NCBI RefSeq assembly: GCF_003053745.1
Contig: NZ_QAYE01000002.1
Coordinates: forward strand, 186,001 to 250,000
Direction: 5' to 3'
Source: Sphingomonas faeni
Lineage (GTDB): Bacteria > Pseudomonadota > Alphaproteobacteria > Sphingomonadales > Sphingomonadaceae
DNA length: 64,000 nucleotides
Of the stretch, positions 50,301 to 58,487 are shown piece by piece. The notes under the pieces are model-generated. The model was not told the DNA's origin and ran no database searches. It saw only the letters and a program-made list of their open reading frames with translations. Position 1 is the first letter of the stretch; each line of letters starts with the position of its first letter. Made by a program: the position numbers and the translations under genes.

Positions 50301-50488
50301 CCGGCCGTCCCTTCGTCGAGCGTGCTAGCCGCGGGCGCCGCGTCGGGTACCGTCTGCTGCACGGTCGTCGTCTGAGTGCTCTGGCCGGTCGCAGTGGTCG
50401 TCTGCGCGATCGCAGTGCTGGAAGCTGCCAGCCCGGTCACGACCGCGATGGTCGATACCGAATGCGCGAGCGTGCGCGAAAATTTCAT
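47303..50488 (-). CDS. TonB-dependent receptor (halogenase-linked)
   Basis: The 1061-residue receptor starts at ATG 50488 (MKFSRTLAHSV), seven bases after GGAGG; an ATG at 50491 is adjacent and a longer frame upstream is rejected. It has a signal peptide ending near TAIAQ, a TonB box NEIVVTGIRAS, the plug segment SAEDIGKFPDTNLAESLQRI and TLNGRQLA, and a long barrel ending in YYLGARYRF. The large size and plug type are those of Caulobacter-type receptors for carbohydrates and similar ligands. Its upstream region carries two CCTGATCAGG palindromes, and the SapC-cupin-halogenase genes follow. Confidence 0.92.
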   Translation of the reverse strand: MKFSRTLAHSVSTIAVVTGLAASSTAIAQTTTATGQSTQTTTVQQTVPDAAPAASTLDEGTAGPANEIVVTGIRASLNRAIDIKRNSAGVVDAISAEDIGKFPDTNLAESLQRITGVSITRANGEGSQVAVRGFSGGFNLVTLNGRQLASTSIDTSTGNAFAVGTGRSFDFQNLASEGVATLEVYKTGRANIPTGGIGAAINVITRRPLDAREDGLSGSIGAKALYDSSVENAEANLKKVTPELSGLINWKNPSETFGVNVFGSYQLRESTSIQSNPNYWNIVPLADFLNTAGAYITPTTNITNRPTTQYVQIPNDSRYQFSENRRERINGQANIQFKPTDRLEITIDGLYARNKLSDERSEQTNWFQRPFSDVTFDDNKKMQTAIILAEAKQADKGYEQQRFATKTELYSVGGNVKWNFTDVLSLKLDANHSKSTTNPDNANGTSATTISIGAPVRATHKVDFSSGFPQQSETLNDCNATNGGRGGNCNNILDIGDLGTQVARRIFSKQESRVNQFSGELGWDLGNDSRFVVGSNYVDATTRSASSNNQQILGDWSITDTGRVQELAGDLVKTYCMTCKFDKYNPNSTGSALVAFRGDAVELLDIFSPYYAKLGRPDALQGSSDDTVGEKNLAVYGQMAWGGDIGGRRANALIGVRYERTRVKSVSLQSIPTALAWQSDNDFTVIGGPPGAAVIAKSKYDNLLPSLDFNIEVLDNVMARTSFSRTLARADYGNLFASVTANAPNRPTALGAAPAPATRQDPALLPLISDNFDVSLEWYYKPTSFVSVGFFNKNVRNFVGNQITNGNLFGLRDPGSGAPGSRSGIAQAFLRNNGITQTDRNLFAYAALLQQNGGNQAATTAAFRGALNPATGEISDAVYNPLALAVDLVGDANDPLVNFAISGPVNNKEGNIHGFEVAWTNFFGQTGFGFAVSYTKVSGDVNVDPYADPNVNIFALSGLGDSANLTAIYDKGGISARVSYNWRDKYLAATNQGGNRNPLFTAAFGTLDGSISYDVTKAFSVSLEAVNLTSEPFRQYARTETNLVYVQELKPRYYLGARYRF

Positions 50489-50515
50489 CATAAATCCTCC
50501 CCCATTCCCGGCCGC

Positions 50516-50525
50516 CCTGATCAGG
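50516..50525. promoter_or_regulatory. CCTGATCAGG palindrome in receptor leader
   Basis: A perfect 10-bp palindrome lies 28 bp before the receptor start codon. The same sequence, extended to 12 bp, occurs at 50680-50691. Two identical rare palindromes in one promoter region suggest operator pairs. Confidence 0.35.
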
Positions 50526-50679
50526 CCGGATTGCACACGGTCGTTGCCGTGTATGATAGGGCTACCATCAGCGGAGCGGGTGTCAACTGCGGGAGGGAAG
50601 TAGACCCGTACGATTGTCAGAACTTGATCGACCGACATCGCGAACAGTCCTCGCGGAATACCATCATTTACAGGGGTTT

Positions 50680-50691
50680 ACCTGATCAGGT
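50680..50691. promoter_or_regulatory. ACCTGATCAGGT palindrome upstream of receptor
   Basis: A perfect 12-bp palindrome about 190 bp before the receptor start; its core repeats the site at 50516-50525. It borders an AT-rich tract (about 50690-50800) that may contain the promoter. Confidence 0.4.
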
Positions 50692-51202
50692 TATCGTAGC
50701 CGGATATGATCTCCCGATTCCATCAGTATTGAACGTAATGGAATCTGTCTCAGCTGTGATAAAATAAGCACTATTATGATAGTATGAAGACGGTGTGCGG
50801 ACGGCGCAGTCTGGGAATCACGACTATGCCGGAGTGTTAGCTTTAAGGTCAGTAATTGTTACCCAATAAACCGGCATCGCCACGGGATACCTTGGGTATG
50901 TGCGTAGACTTCATGCGGGCAGATGGACTTGAAGCAGTTTCGTGGCTGGATTGCGGTCACATGATCCCCACCGTTAGCGATACGGATCGTTGCGGCACCC
51001 GCAATCCTTAGGGACTGCCACCGCGCGATTGGACCGATTTGGGAAGGGCGGTCCGGCGCCGGTTCGCCAGGCGCGCTCAAACCTCACGAAGTTCGGTTCC
51101 TGCAACTTCCGCTAGCGATGCGGCGCTGTTGGGTTGTCACACGTTGGTCGCAGCCACCGGTCGGTTCGGCGAGGCGCGCCATCGTAGCGCGCCTCCCGTG
51201 GT
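50692..51202. other. Intergenic region, AT-rich in part, no gene supported
   Basis: The remainder of the gap between the two TonB receptor genes is unusually AT-rich around 50740-50800 and returns to high GC near 51040. Small frames (50859-51080 minus, 51039-51251 plus) have no family resemblance. No tRNA- or riboswitch-like fold was recognised. Confidence 0.3.
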
Positions 51203-53995
51203 TTACATCCGGAACGATACCGATGCGACGAACGTCCGGCCGTTCTTATAGAACGCGGTCGGCCGATCGCGCGAGCCGCTATACTGCGTGTAGGTCGAGT
51301 CTAGCAGGTTCTGCGCGTTGACCGTCAGCGTGATCGCCTTGGTCAGGTTGAAGCCTGCCGAGAAGTCGAGCTGGCTGTACGGCGCGACCATGTCGATCGA
51401 GTTCAGGCGACCGATCGCGCGGAAATACGACGACCTGTAGTTGTAGCTCAGTCTCGCCTGGAACGGTCCATTCTCGTAATACGGGATCACGTTGACGGTG
51501 TGCTTCGACAGATAGGGCAGGTTCAGCCCTTCGTCGGTCGAGCTCTCGGCGTAGGAGTAGTTCGCCTGCAGCCCGAAGCCATGCCAGATCTCACCCTGTG
51601 CCGAAACCAGCGCACCGTTGACGTTCGCCTTGCCGCCGTTGAGGGGCTGCGACACGAGATAGGACGCGTTGGTCTGCGTCAGTTCGTTGAAGAACGTCTG
51701 GCGGCTCAGGCCGTTGAGGATGTAGTCCTTCACCTCGCGGCGGAACAGCTCGAGCGACAACAGCGTCCCTTCGCGCGGATAATATTCCGCCGACAGTTCG
51801 TAGTTGGTCGACTGGTACGGCTTGAGGTTAGGGTTGCCGCCGCTCGCATCCAGCGTGATGTCGTTGCGACCGACCGAACCACCGAGCTGCTCGTAGCGCG
51901 GGCGCGCGATCACCTTGGCAACGCTGCCGCGGAAGATCAGGTGCGTGCCCGCTTCATAGGCAACGTTCAGGCTCGGCAGGAACTTCAGATAGTCGTTCTC
52001 GACCCGCTGCGGCACGATCGTCGGCAGGCTGCCGTCGGTGCCGGAGACTTGGTCGGCATAGTTCGAGACGTTCTTGGTATAGACAAGACGACCACCGATG
52101 TTGCCGCGAAAACCGCTCTGGTCGAAGTTCAGCTGGACGTAGTTCGCCGCGACCGTCTCGTCGACGATGTACGATGCGGTGGGCTTTGCGACGGGGATGT
52201 TGATCGAGTTCGCGAGGATGTCGATCACGGTCTGCTGCGACAGGTTGATGTACTTGGTCGCGTTGCCGGTGCCGCCGGTGCCGTCGAACGTACCGTTTGG
52301 CGTCGTCATCGTGTCGACGCCGAGGCTCGCCAGCGTGTAGTTCGAGGTCGAGTAGTTGTTGAAGCCGCTCGCGTTCAGGCGGTTGCGGTGGTCGGTGAAC
52401 TTGCCGCCGATGCGGATTTCCTTGAACGGCCCCGCCTCGAACGGAATGACCGCGTCATAGCCCGCGTAATAATCGCGATCGATCGTCTTGGAGAAATCGA
52501 TCCCGCCCGCGCGCGCCGCATTCAGCTGCGTGCCGTTGACAATGACGGGGGCGCCGTCGATCGTCTGGAGCTGAGGGCTGTTGCTGCGACGATAGTTGGC
52601 AGGATTGGTCAGGTCGCCAACGTAATCGACGTTCGCGCTGTCCGAGGTAAAGCCATAGCTGTACGGAAGGTCGGTCCGCACATCGAGCAGATACTCCGGA
52701 TTGCGCCCGCCGATCGCCTTGCTCCAGCCGCCGGTCGCCGACACGGTCGAACCGCCCGGGCCCTCCCATTCGGCAACGAAGTTGAGGTTGTCGGTGGTCA
52801 GCTTGGTCTTGCGGATCAGCAGGTCAAGCTGCGCGCTCTGGCTGTTCGCCGAGGCCGCACCGAAGCTCGCATTGGTGACGACGCCGTTCGCGACCGTTGC
52901 CGACTGGAGAACGTCGCCGCTCCACGCGCCGGGGATCACGTACATCGACTGGCTGCTGTTGTTGTAGTTGCCGTCGATGTGCAGGCCGTTGAGCGTCAGC
53001 GTGATGTCGTCGGTCGGCTTGGCCTGGACCGTACCGACATAGCTGATGCGCTTACGCTCCTGCGTGAAATACGCGTAGTTGATGCCGAACGGCGATACCG
53101 CGTTGGCGAGATCCTGGCGCGTGCCGCCGCTCACGGTCGCGCCCGGGTTCTTCAACACGGGCTGGCCGCTCGCATCGCGGATCAATGCGTTGTTGGCATC
53201 CTTCTGGAAAAAGCGGTCGCCGGCATTCTCGAACCCGAAGAACTCGACGCCCGAGCGCGTCAGGCTTTGCTTGTCGTAGGTGACGGCGCCGAGCACGCCG
53301 AACGTGCCGCCTTCGTTGTGCCAGCTGTACAGACCCGAGGCGCGGACGTTACCCTTGTCGGCGCGGTCGTTGTACGAATAGCCGCCCGATGCGAAGATCG
53401 AGTTGGCGGGCGTGTCGAGCGGACGGCGCGTACGGACGATGACCGTACCGCCGATGCTGCCTTCCTCGATGCGCGGCTCGGGCGACTTGTAGACTTCGAG
53501 GCGCTCGACGAGTTCGGGCGCGAGCAGCGAATAGTTGAAGGTGCGGCTGGTCGGATCGTTGTCGTTGCCACCCCAGTCGGCCGAGGCGACCGCATGGCCA
53601 TCGAGCAGCATGCGGTTGAGCGCGGGGTCGGTGCCGTGGATCGCGACCTTCTCGCCTTCGCCGAAGCGACGGTCGATGCTGACGCCGGGAACGTGCGAGA
53701 GGGATTCGGCGACGTTGCGGTCGGGGAACTTGCCGATCGCCTCGGCGCTGATGACGTCGACGATCGCGTTGGCGTTGCGCTTCACCGCGATCGCGCTGCG
53801 CAGGCTGCCGCGGATACCGGTGACGACGATGTCCGTATCAGCGCCGTCCGGGGCGGGATCACCCTGGGGCGCGGTGGCGACGGGGGCGGACGATGGCGCG
53901 GGCGCCGACTGCGCGAGAACGGGTTGCGCGAAAACTGGTACCAGACCGAATATCGCCGCACCGGATGCGAGCAAAACCTGCTTACGAAAAACCAT
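51203..53995 (-). CDS. TonB-dependent receptor
   Basis: The 930-residue receptor starts at ATG 53995 (MVFRKQVLLASGAAIFG) with GGAAGGGG upstream; a TTG six bases earlier is less likely. Signal peptide cleavage is near VLAQSA. A TonB box TDIVVTGIRGS, the plug segments SAEAIGKFPDRNVAESLSHVP and MLLDGHAVASADWGG, and EVYKSPEPRIEEGSIGGTV are clear, and the barrel ends in FVASVSFRM. It is of the same Caulobacter-type group as the receptor at 47303-50488. It lies downstream of a secreted phosphatase gene on the same strand, with a strong hairpin and promoter-like palindrome between them, so it is separately transcribed. Confidence 0.92.
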   Translation of the reverse strand: MVFRKQVLLASGAAIFGLVPVFAQPVLAQSAPAPSSAPVATAPQGDPAPDGADTDIVVTGIRGSLRSAIAVKRNANAIVDVISAEAIGKFPDRNVAESLSHVPGVSIDRRFGEGEKVAIHGTDPALNRMLLDGHAVASADWGGNDNDPTSRTFNYSLLAPELVERLEVYKSPEPRIEEGSIGGTVIVRTRRPLDTPANSIFASGGYSYNDRADKGNVRASGLYSWHNEGGTFGVLGAVTYDKQSLTRSGVEFFGFENAGDRFFQKDANNALIRDASGQPVLKNPGATVSGGTRQDLANAVSPFGINYAYFTQERKRISYVGTVQAKPTDDITLTLNGLHIDGNYNNSSQSMYVIPGAWSGDVLQSATVANGVVTNASFGAASANSQSAQLDLLIRKTKLTTDNLNFVAEWEGPGGSTVSATGGWSKAIGGRNPEYLLDVRTDLPYSYGFTSDSANVDYVGDLTNPANYRRSNSPQLQTIDGAPVIVNGTQLNAARAGGIDFSKTIDRDYYAGYDAVIPFEAGPFKEIRIGGKFTDHRNRLNASGFNNYSTSNYTLASLGVDTMTTPNGTFDGTGGTGNATKYINLSQQTVIDILANSINIPVAKPTASYIVDETVAANYVQLNFDQSGFRGNIGGRLVYTKNVSNYADQVSGTDGSLPTIVPQRVENDYLKFLPSLNVAYEAGTHLIFRGSVAKVIARPRYEQLGGSVGRNDITLDASGGNPNLKPYQSTNYELSAEYYPREGTLLSLELFRREVKDYILNGLSRQTFFNELTQTNASYLVSQPLNGGKANVNGALVSAQGEIWHGFGLQANYSYAESSTDEGLNLPYLSKHTVNVIPYYENGPFQARLSYNYRSSYFRAIGRLNSIDMVAPYSQLDFSAGFNLTKAITLTVNAQNLLDSTYTQYSGSRDRPTAFYKNGRTFVASVSFRM

Positions 53996-54112
53996 CGTCA
54001 AAAGCCCCTTCCCATCGACGCCGCAGCGTCACCCTTCGACACGGTCCTGCCCGTATCGCTCGACTCACCTCACTGGCCGGACCTCTAAAGGGTACTGTCA
54101 TCGCAGCGTGGT

Positions 54113-54132
54113 ATTGGTAATATATAACCAAT
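54113..54132. promoter_or_regulatory. AT-rich palindrome before TonB receptor
   Basis: ATTGGT and ACCAAT arms flank a central ATATAT, giving a 20-bp palindrome with nine of ten pairs matched, about 120 bp upstream of the receptor start. It stands out against the GC-rich surroundings and could be a promoter or operator element. Confidence 0.35.
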
Positions 54133-54643
54133 CTAATTCCTGACGCTATCGGAAAATTACAGTTTCGTGTCGGCCGAATGCGTTTTGCAAAGCCCCCAGG
54201 AATCTCATGATCGTTTTGGAGATGGTCCGTCCACAAAATGCCAAGCTGGCCGAGACGACGCTGCGATCTCAAGACGTCAGTGATCTGGGATGCTACCAAT
54301 CTATAGCATAGTGCAAGCGGTACCCATCGTCCGCATAGTCACAACCGACCGTCGAACTTAGAACCTGCCCGGCTAGTCATCCGGCACGTATAGGCAGCTT
54401 ATGGAATCGCGCCTGTTCGGCTAGATCGATTGGTCCGAAATGCGACCATCCGTGATCTGCGTATGACGATGCGCTGCGGATCGCGCGCGATCTGATGCCG
54501 AAAATCCGAGATGTGTCCTGGTTTGGGGTGGAAGGCAGGCGAGATCCAGCGTCGCTGACCGGCAATCTATGCCGAACGATCGCGCCCGCCGATCGTTTTC
54601 GACTCGTTCGCAGGCCCGCCGACCATGTGGAGGGCCAGCAGCA
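54133..54643. other. Intergenic region, no gene supported
   Basis: This part of the 736-bp gap between the phosphatase and receptor genes contains small minus-strand frames (54377-54565, 54421-54714) without recognisable domains, signal peptides or ribosome-binding sites. Confidence 0.3.
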
Positions 54644-54686
54644 GCCAACTGGCGAGGCGTTTCATCGAAACACCTCGCCAGTTGGC
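54644..54686 (-). terminator. Strong hairpin after phosphatase-autotransporter gene
   Basis: Fourteen-base arms GCCAACTGGCGAGG (54644-54657) and CCTCGCCAGTTGGC (54673-54686), plus an inner GTTTC/GAAAC stem with one C-A mismatch and a 3-base loop, form a 43-nt near-perfect hairpin about 45 bp after the gene's stop codon. There is no T tract, so it may be a processing-stable 3' end or an attenuator. Confidence 0.6.
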
Positions 54687-54731
54687 GACCATCCGCGCGC
54701 GTGCGCTCGGTCAATCGATCGTTCTAACGTC

Positions 54732-57700
54732 TTAGAAGTTGATCCTCACGCCGACATTGCCGGCATAGGATCGCTGTTGCGAGGACAACACGCCGGTTCC
54801 CGTGGCGTAGAGGACCAGCGCCGAGGCGAGCGGCAGTTGGAGTCCGGCCTTGCCGACGAACGCGCTTTGCGAAGGTCGAGCGCCTGCGATCGTGAACGAC
54901 GGATCGGCCAGCGCGACAAAATCGACACCGATATCACGGTCGCGGCGGAACTCGTGCAGGTAGCTCGCTTCGATCATCGGCCGCAGCGCTAGGCCGTTTC
55001 CTAACGGCACGCTGCCATCCATCCGCAACCCGACATTCACCGGGAGCGACGTCGTAGCCTGTTTGCCCGCCTGTAACGCCAGCACGCTGCCGCGCTCCGC
55101 GAACGCATCGGTGTAGAGACGCGCATATTCCACCGCGACGAACGGCGTCAGGTCGAACGACTGGACTGCGATGCGCTGACCGATTTCGCCGCGCAGGCGC
55201 AACTCCGCGGCGTCGTACCGTGCGATTTCGGTTTCGCTGGCGAGGCTGCCGATCCCGCCCGCGGTCCGCGTCGTACGGATCGCGTAGTGGCCATAGCCGA
55301 GCGATCCGCGGACATACGTGCCCGTCGGCAACGCGTACGAGGTGTAGGCCGAGACGTGATAGCTCGACGCCTTGCCCTTGGTCGCGCGTGCCACGGTGTT
55401 GAAGCGGGTGTCGAGCCCGCCCGCGACGAAACCGGCACGCCACCCGGTCGAGACCTCGCCGTCGAGCCCGATCACGCCGCCCCAGCTATTGCTGCGGCGA
55501 TCGACCGTACCGTCGCCGTCCCGGCCGTCAGTCCATTCCCGACCACCCAGCGGCCCGCCCCAGAGGTGCATCTGGGTATCGGTCAGGACTGCACGCTGCT
55601 GATCGGTCACGGCATCGCCGAATACCCGCCCGGCAAACAACGCTGCGCTGTTCGCGTCGGCAAGGCCTTCACCCGAGAGGGTGTCGAGCGCTGCAGTACC
55701 CGCCGCTGCCGAGCCCTGGCTCGTGGCGTAGACCGTGTTGAGCAACGTTGCCGCACCGGCGCCGCTCGCCAACGGCACCGCGCTCGTCAGCGCCGCCGCG
55801 ACGCGTTGCTGGTTCGCGGTGACCCCGAGTGGACGATAGTCGATATCGGTCCGGTTGAGGTTCAGGCTTGCCGCCGTCGTCGAATAGTCGAGCATAGCGC
55901 GCAGGTTGGTGGGAACACCCGTGACGTTGGCGAAGCTGCCCGAAACCCCACCGGCTGCCGTGACCAAGGCGATGCGCGTGACCGGTAGCGTGCCGACCGA
56001 GCCCTGGACGCGCACCATGCCGTCGAGCTTTGCCGCGCCGGAAACGACCGTGCGGCTTCCAAGCGTAGGCAATACCGTCTCCACCAGCGTCGCCCCGCTG
56101 GCGAGCGTGAGCGGACCGTTGATCGTCAGCGTGCCCGGCGTGGTTCCTATGCCGGGCACCAACGTACCACCGCTATTGACCGTGACTGCGCCAGTGCTGC
56201 CCGTGCCGCCGAAGACGGCGCCGGTGTTGACGGTTGTCGCCGAGACGATCGAGCCGGTGACGGCCAGCGTGCCGCCATTGACAATCGTCGGGCCGGCATA
56301 GCTGTTCTTCCCGGTCAGGGTCAGGCTGCCCGTGCCGTTCTTGGTCAGCCCGCCGGTTCCGCCGATATCGTTGCCCCAGCTGTCGGCGGCCGCATAGCCC
56401 CCTTGCGCGGCGTCCATCGTCACTGCGACCTGACCGTTGAACGCGCCATAGCCGTCGTTCGCGGCATAGAGATTCAGCTGGCCCCATCCGTCCAGCGTGT
56501 TGCCGGTGAGCACGGGATAGCCCGAGGGGAGGGCGGTAGTCGCGAGGATCTCGGTCCGCTGCGCATCGGTCAGATACCCGAACCGCGTCAGCAGCAGTAC
56601 TTGCGCCTGCACCGGCACGTCCGCGGCCGTCATCGCCTTGACCGGACCGACCGGTGCGAAGCCGTAGGTCATCTCGGCAAGGTACGTCGCCTTGTTCTGT
56701 GCGATGTTGGCATACGGATCGGCGGCGGTTGCGCCAGACGCGTTGGCGGCGGCGATGCATGCCGTGACGGTCGCGGTGCCGCAGGCCGACTCCAGATAGG
56801 ACTGGGTCTCGGTATAGGCCTGGTAGACCGCATACGCGCCGGCATTGGCGGGGTTGGTCCAGTCGAGGCGATTGCCCTTGGCGTCATACAAGGCCGCGTA
56901 GATGTTGGTCGCCGACAGCGCCGTCGCCTCGATCCGGGCGCCCATGATGTCGAGCGGCGAATGCATGCCCGCCAGGATACGGTTGGTGCCGAGATCCGCC
57001 GCGCGCGCGAGCAGTTCCTGCCCTTGCTGCGGGATCAGGAACGCCGTGCCCAGCGCCTGCAGCATGCCCGAATTGGTATGCCCGCTCGGATAGGCGCCGT
57101 CGGCATAGGGGTTGGACGAATTGATGATCTGAAGCATCGGAGTCGGTACGTTGACGTCGGTCGTCACGCGGTACGGTCGCGGCGAGGCACCGATGCCGGG
57201 AACATATTCGCCGACCTTGAACGTCGCCGCGGTGAACTTGCCCGCGGAATCGAACGTGCCGAAATTGGGCGCGGTGATCGGCTTGCCGCCATTTGCCGCA
57301 ACCATGTCCGCCGTCACGACGAACCCGCGTACCCACTGCGTCGTGGAGGCGTAGGGTGCCGGCGTGGTGAAGCTCGACAAATACGACGGCACGATGATCG
57401 CCGCGGTGTCCGCCAACGTCAGCGCGCCGCGGTTGGTGTTGACGTTGTAGTTGGCGAACCGCGGATCGAGCGGATCGATCGGCGGGTTCTCGCCCTGATA
57501 CCGCGCGAACGTCCGCTTGGCGGGCTCGGTCGACGAGCTGGCGCGGACGGTGTTGTTGATGAAGGCGACCGCGGCGGCCAGTGGCGTGGCGGTACCGTTG
57601 CCGAACTTCTCGGCGCCCGGGCTGAAGCTGTTGCCGAGATTGATGTTGGCGACATAGTCCGCGAGCGTCGCGGTCGCATAGCTGGTCGGGGTAAGCGTGT

Positions 57701-58097
57701 TCGGTGCCGACCCGCTGGTCGAGGCACCGGCGCCCGCCATGTAAAGATTGGTCAGCGCGCCCAGGCCATTCAGGATGCTGTAGGCCTGGTTGGTGCGATC
57801 GTCGTGGATCGCCGCGAGGGTCTGGCTCGGCGTGCGCGCGTTGGTCATCGTGACGACGGTCTTGTAGTTCTGCACCATCACTTCGGGATGGTCGCGGATC
57901 AGCTTCACATAGCTGTCGAGCAGCTTCGGAACGAAGCTGCCGATCGCCGGATTGCTCTCGTTGACGTAGTTGACCGGTGGCGATGTCGGGATCGTCTGCG
58001 TCGGGATCGTCTGCGTCGGGATCGTCTGCGCCGCGATCGACAGCGGCGTCAGCATCGTTGCCGATGCCGCACAGACCATGAATTTACTTAAAGACAC
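54732..58097 (-). CDS. PAP2-type acid phosphatase autotransporter
   Basis: The 1121-residue protein starts best at GTG 58097, close after AAGGGGAA, giving a signal peptide SLSKFMVCAASATM ending near SIAAQ; ATG 58130 is an alternative. Three QTIPT repeats follow cleavage. The passenger is a PAP2/class A acid phosphatase: RPYRV, then GAYPSGHTNSGM (about 333-344) and NRILAGMHSPLDIMGARI (about 371-388) carry the conserved His-based active site. Next come autotransporter-associated beta repeats (NGGTLAVTG; NSGGTLVPGIG) and a C-terminal 12-strand autotransporter barrel ending in AGNVGVRINF. It should display phosphatase at the cell surface; the substrate is unknown, organic phosphates being likely. 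Confidence 0.9.
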   Translation of the reverse strand: MSLSKFMVCAASATMLTPLSIAAQTIPTQTIPTQTIPTSPPVNYVNESNPAIGSFVPKLLDSYVKLIRDHPEVMVQNYKTVVTMTNARTPSQTLAAIHDDRTNQAYSILNGLGALTNLYMAGAGASTSGSAPNTLTPTSYATATLADYVANINLGNSFSPGAEKFGNGTATPLAAAVAFINNTVRASSSTEPAKRTFARYQGENPPIDPLDPRFANYNVNTNRGALTLADTAAIIVPSYLSSFTTPAPYASTTQWVRGFVVTADMVAANGGKPITAPNFGTFDSAGKFTAATFKVGEYVPGIGASPRPYRVTTDVNVPTPMLQIINSSNPYADGAYPSGHTNSGMLQALGTAFLIPQQGQELLARAADLGTNRILAGMHSPLDIMGARIEATALSATNIYAALYDAKGNRLDWTNPANAGAYAVYQAYTETQSYLESACGTATVTACIAAANASGATAADPYANIAQNKATYLAEMTYGFAPVGPVKAMTAADVPVQAQVLLLTRFGYLTDAQRTEILATTALPSGYPVLTGNTLDGWGQLNLYAANDGYGAFNGQVAVTMDAAQGGYAAADSWGNDIGGTGGLTKNGTGSLTLTGKNSYAGPTIVNGGTLAVTGSIVSATTVNTGAVFGGTGSTGAVTVNSGGTLVPGIGTTPGTLTINGPLTLASGATLVETVLPTLGSRTVVSGAAKLDGMVRVQGSVGTLPVTRIALVTAAGGVSGSFANVTGVPTNLRAMLDYSTTAASLNLNRTDIDYRPLGVTANQQRVAAALTSAVPLASGAGAATLLNTVYATSQGSAAAGTAALDTLSGEGLADANSAALFAGRVFGDAVTDQQRAVLTDTQMHLWGGPLGGREWTDGRDGDGTVDRRSNSWGGVIGLDGEVSTGWRAGFVAGGLDTRFNTVARATKGKASSYHVSAYTSYALPTGTYVRGSLGYGHYAIRTTRTAGGIGSLASETEIARYDAAELRLRGEIGQRIAVQSFDLTPFVAVEYARLYTDAFAERGSVLALQAGKQATTSLPVNVGLRMDGSVPLGNGLALRPMIEASYLHEFRRDRDIGVDFVALADPSFTIAGARPSQSAFVGKAGLQLPLASALVLYATGTGVLSSQQRSYAGNVGVRINF
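57985..58029. repeat. Three tandem 15-bp repeats in phosphatase gene
   Basis: GTCGGGATCGTCTGC occurs three times head to tail in frame, encoding QTIPT units just after the signal peptide of the phosphatase autotransporter. Such exact in-frame repeats can vary in number by slippage and change the length of the N-terminal linker without a frameshift. Confidence 0.8.
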
Positions 58098-58487
58098 ACC
58101 ATTCCCCTTACGCGTTTCGAAGCGGGGCATGGCATCCGGCGGCGACGGTTTTATGCGACTTATGTTGCAGGTGCGTCATAAAGACGGGGGTCGCGGAATG
58201 ATCGCTTGGGCGGTCGGGTTGCTGAACGATAAGCCCCAGATCACGCAAACTGTGTCAGAGCAAGGGCCGCCAGAGTGGGTGCTTGCGGCGCTTAGTTTAT
58301 CTTCCGCAGTGCGGCGAAAACTGCCCGATGGGCATTGGACGCTCGCATCAGACTCTCAAGTCATGGCGGGGTTGGACACGCTAGGATGCCGCGTCGGACA
58401 GGTCGTGAATGCGTGGCCCCTGTCTTGCCGCGACCGTTGCATCGTTCGACGAGGGCCATCGCACCCTCGTCGAACGGCGCAGCGCTG
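58098..58487. other. Intergenic region, no gene supported
   Basis: The 390 bp between the helicase stop and the phosphatase start include short frames on both strands without domain resemblance. The phosphatase promoter is expected here. A short inverted repeat, GACGAGGGTGCGATGGCCC-like, near 58445-58475 (CGACGAGGG / CCCTCGTCG) could be the helicase terminator. Confidence 0.3.
58449..58475 (-). terminator. Hairpin downstream of helicase gene
   Basis: CGACGAGGG (58449-58457) and CACCCTCGTCG (to 58475) form a 9-bp or slightly longer stem just after the stop codon of the leftward DEAD-box helicase gene. No T tract was seen. Confidence 0.45.

Noticed and set aside
51500-54088. 862-codon plus-strand frame
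   Set aside because: It is antisense to a TonB receptor with clear plug and barrel features; Arg/Val/Asp-rich shadow.
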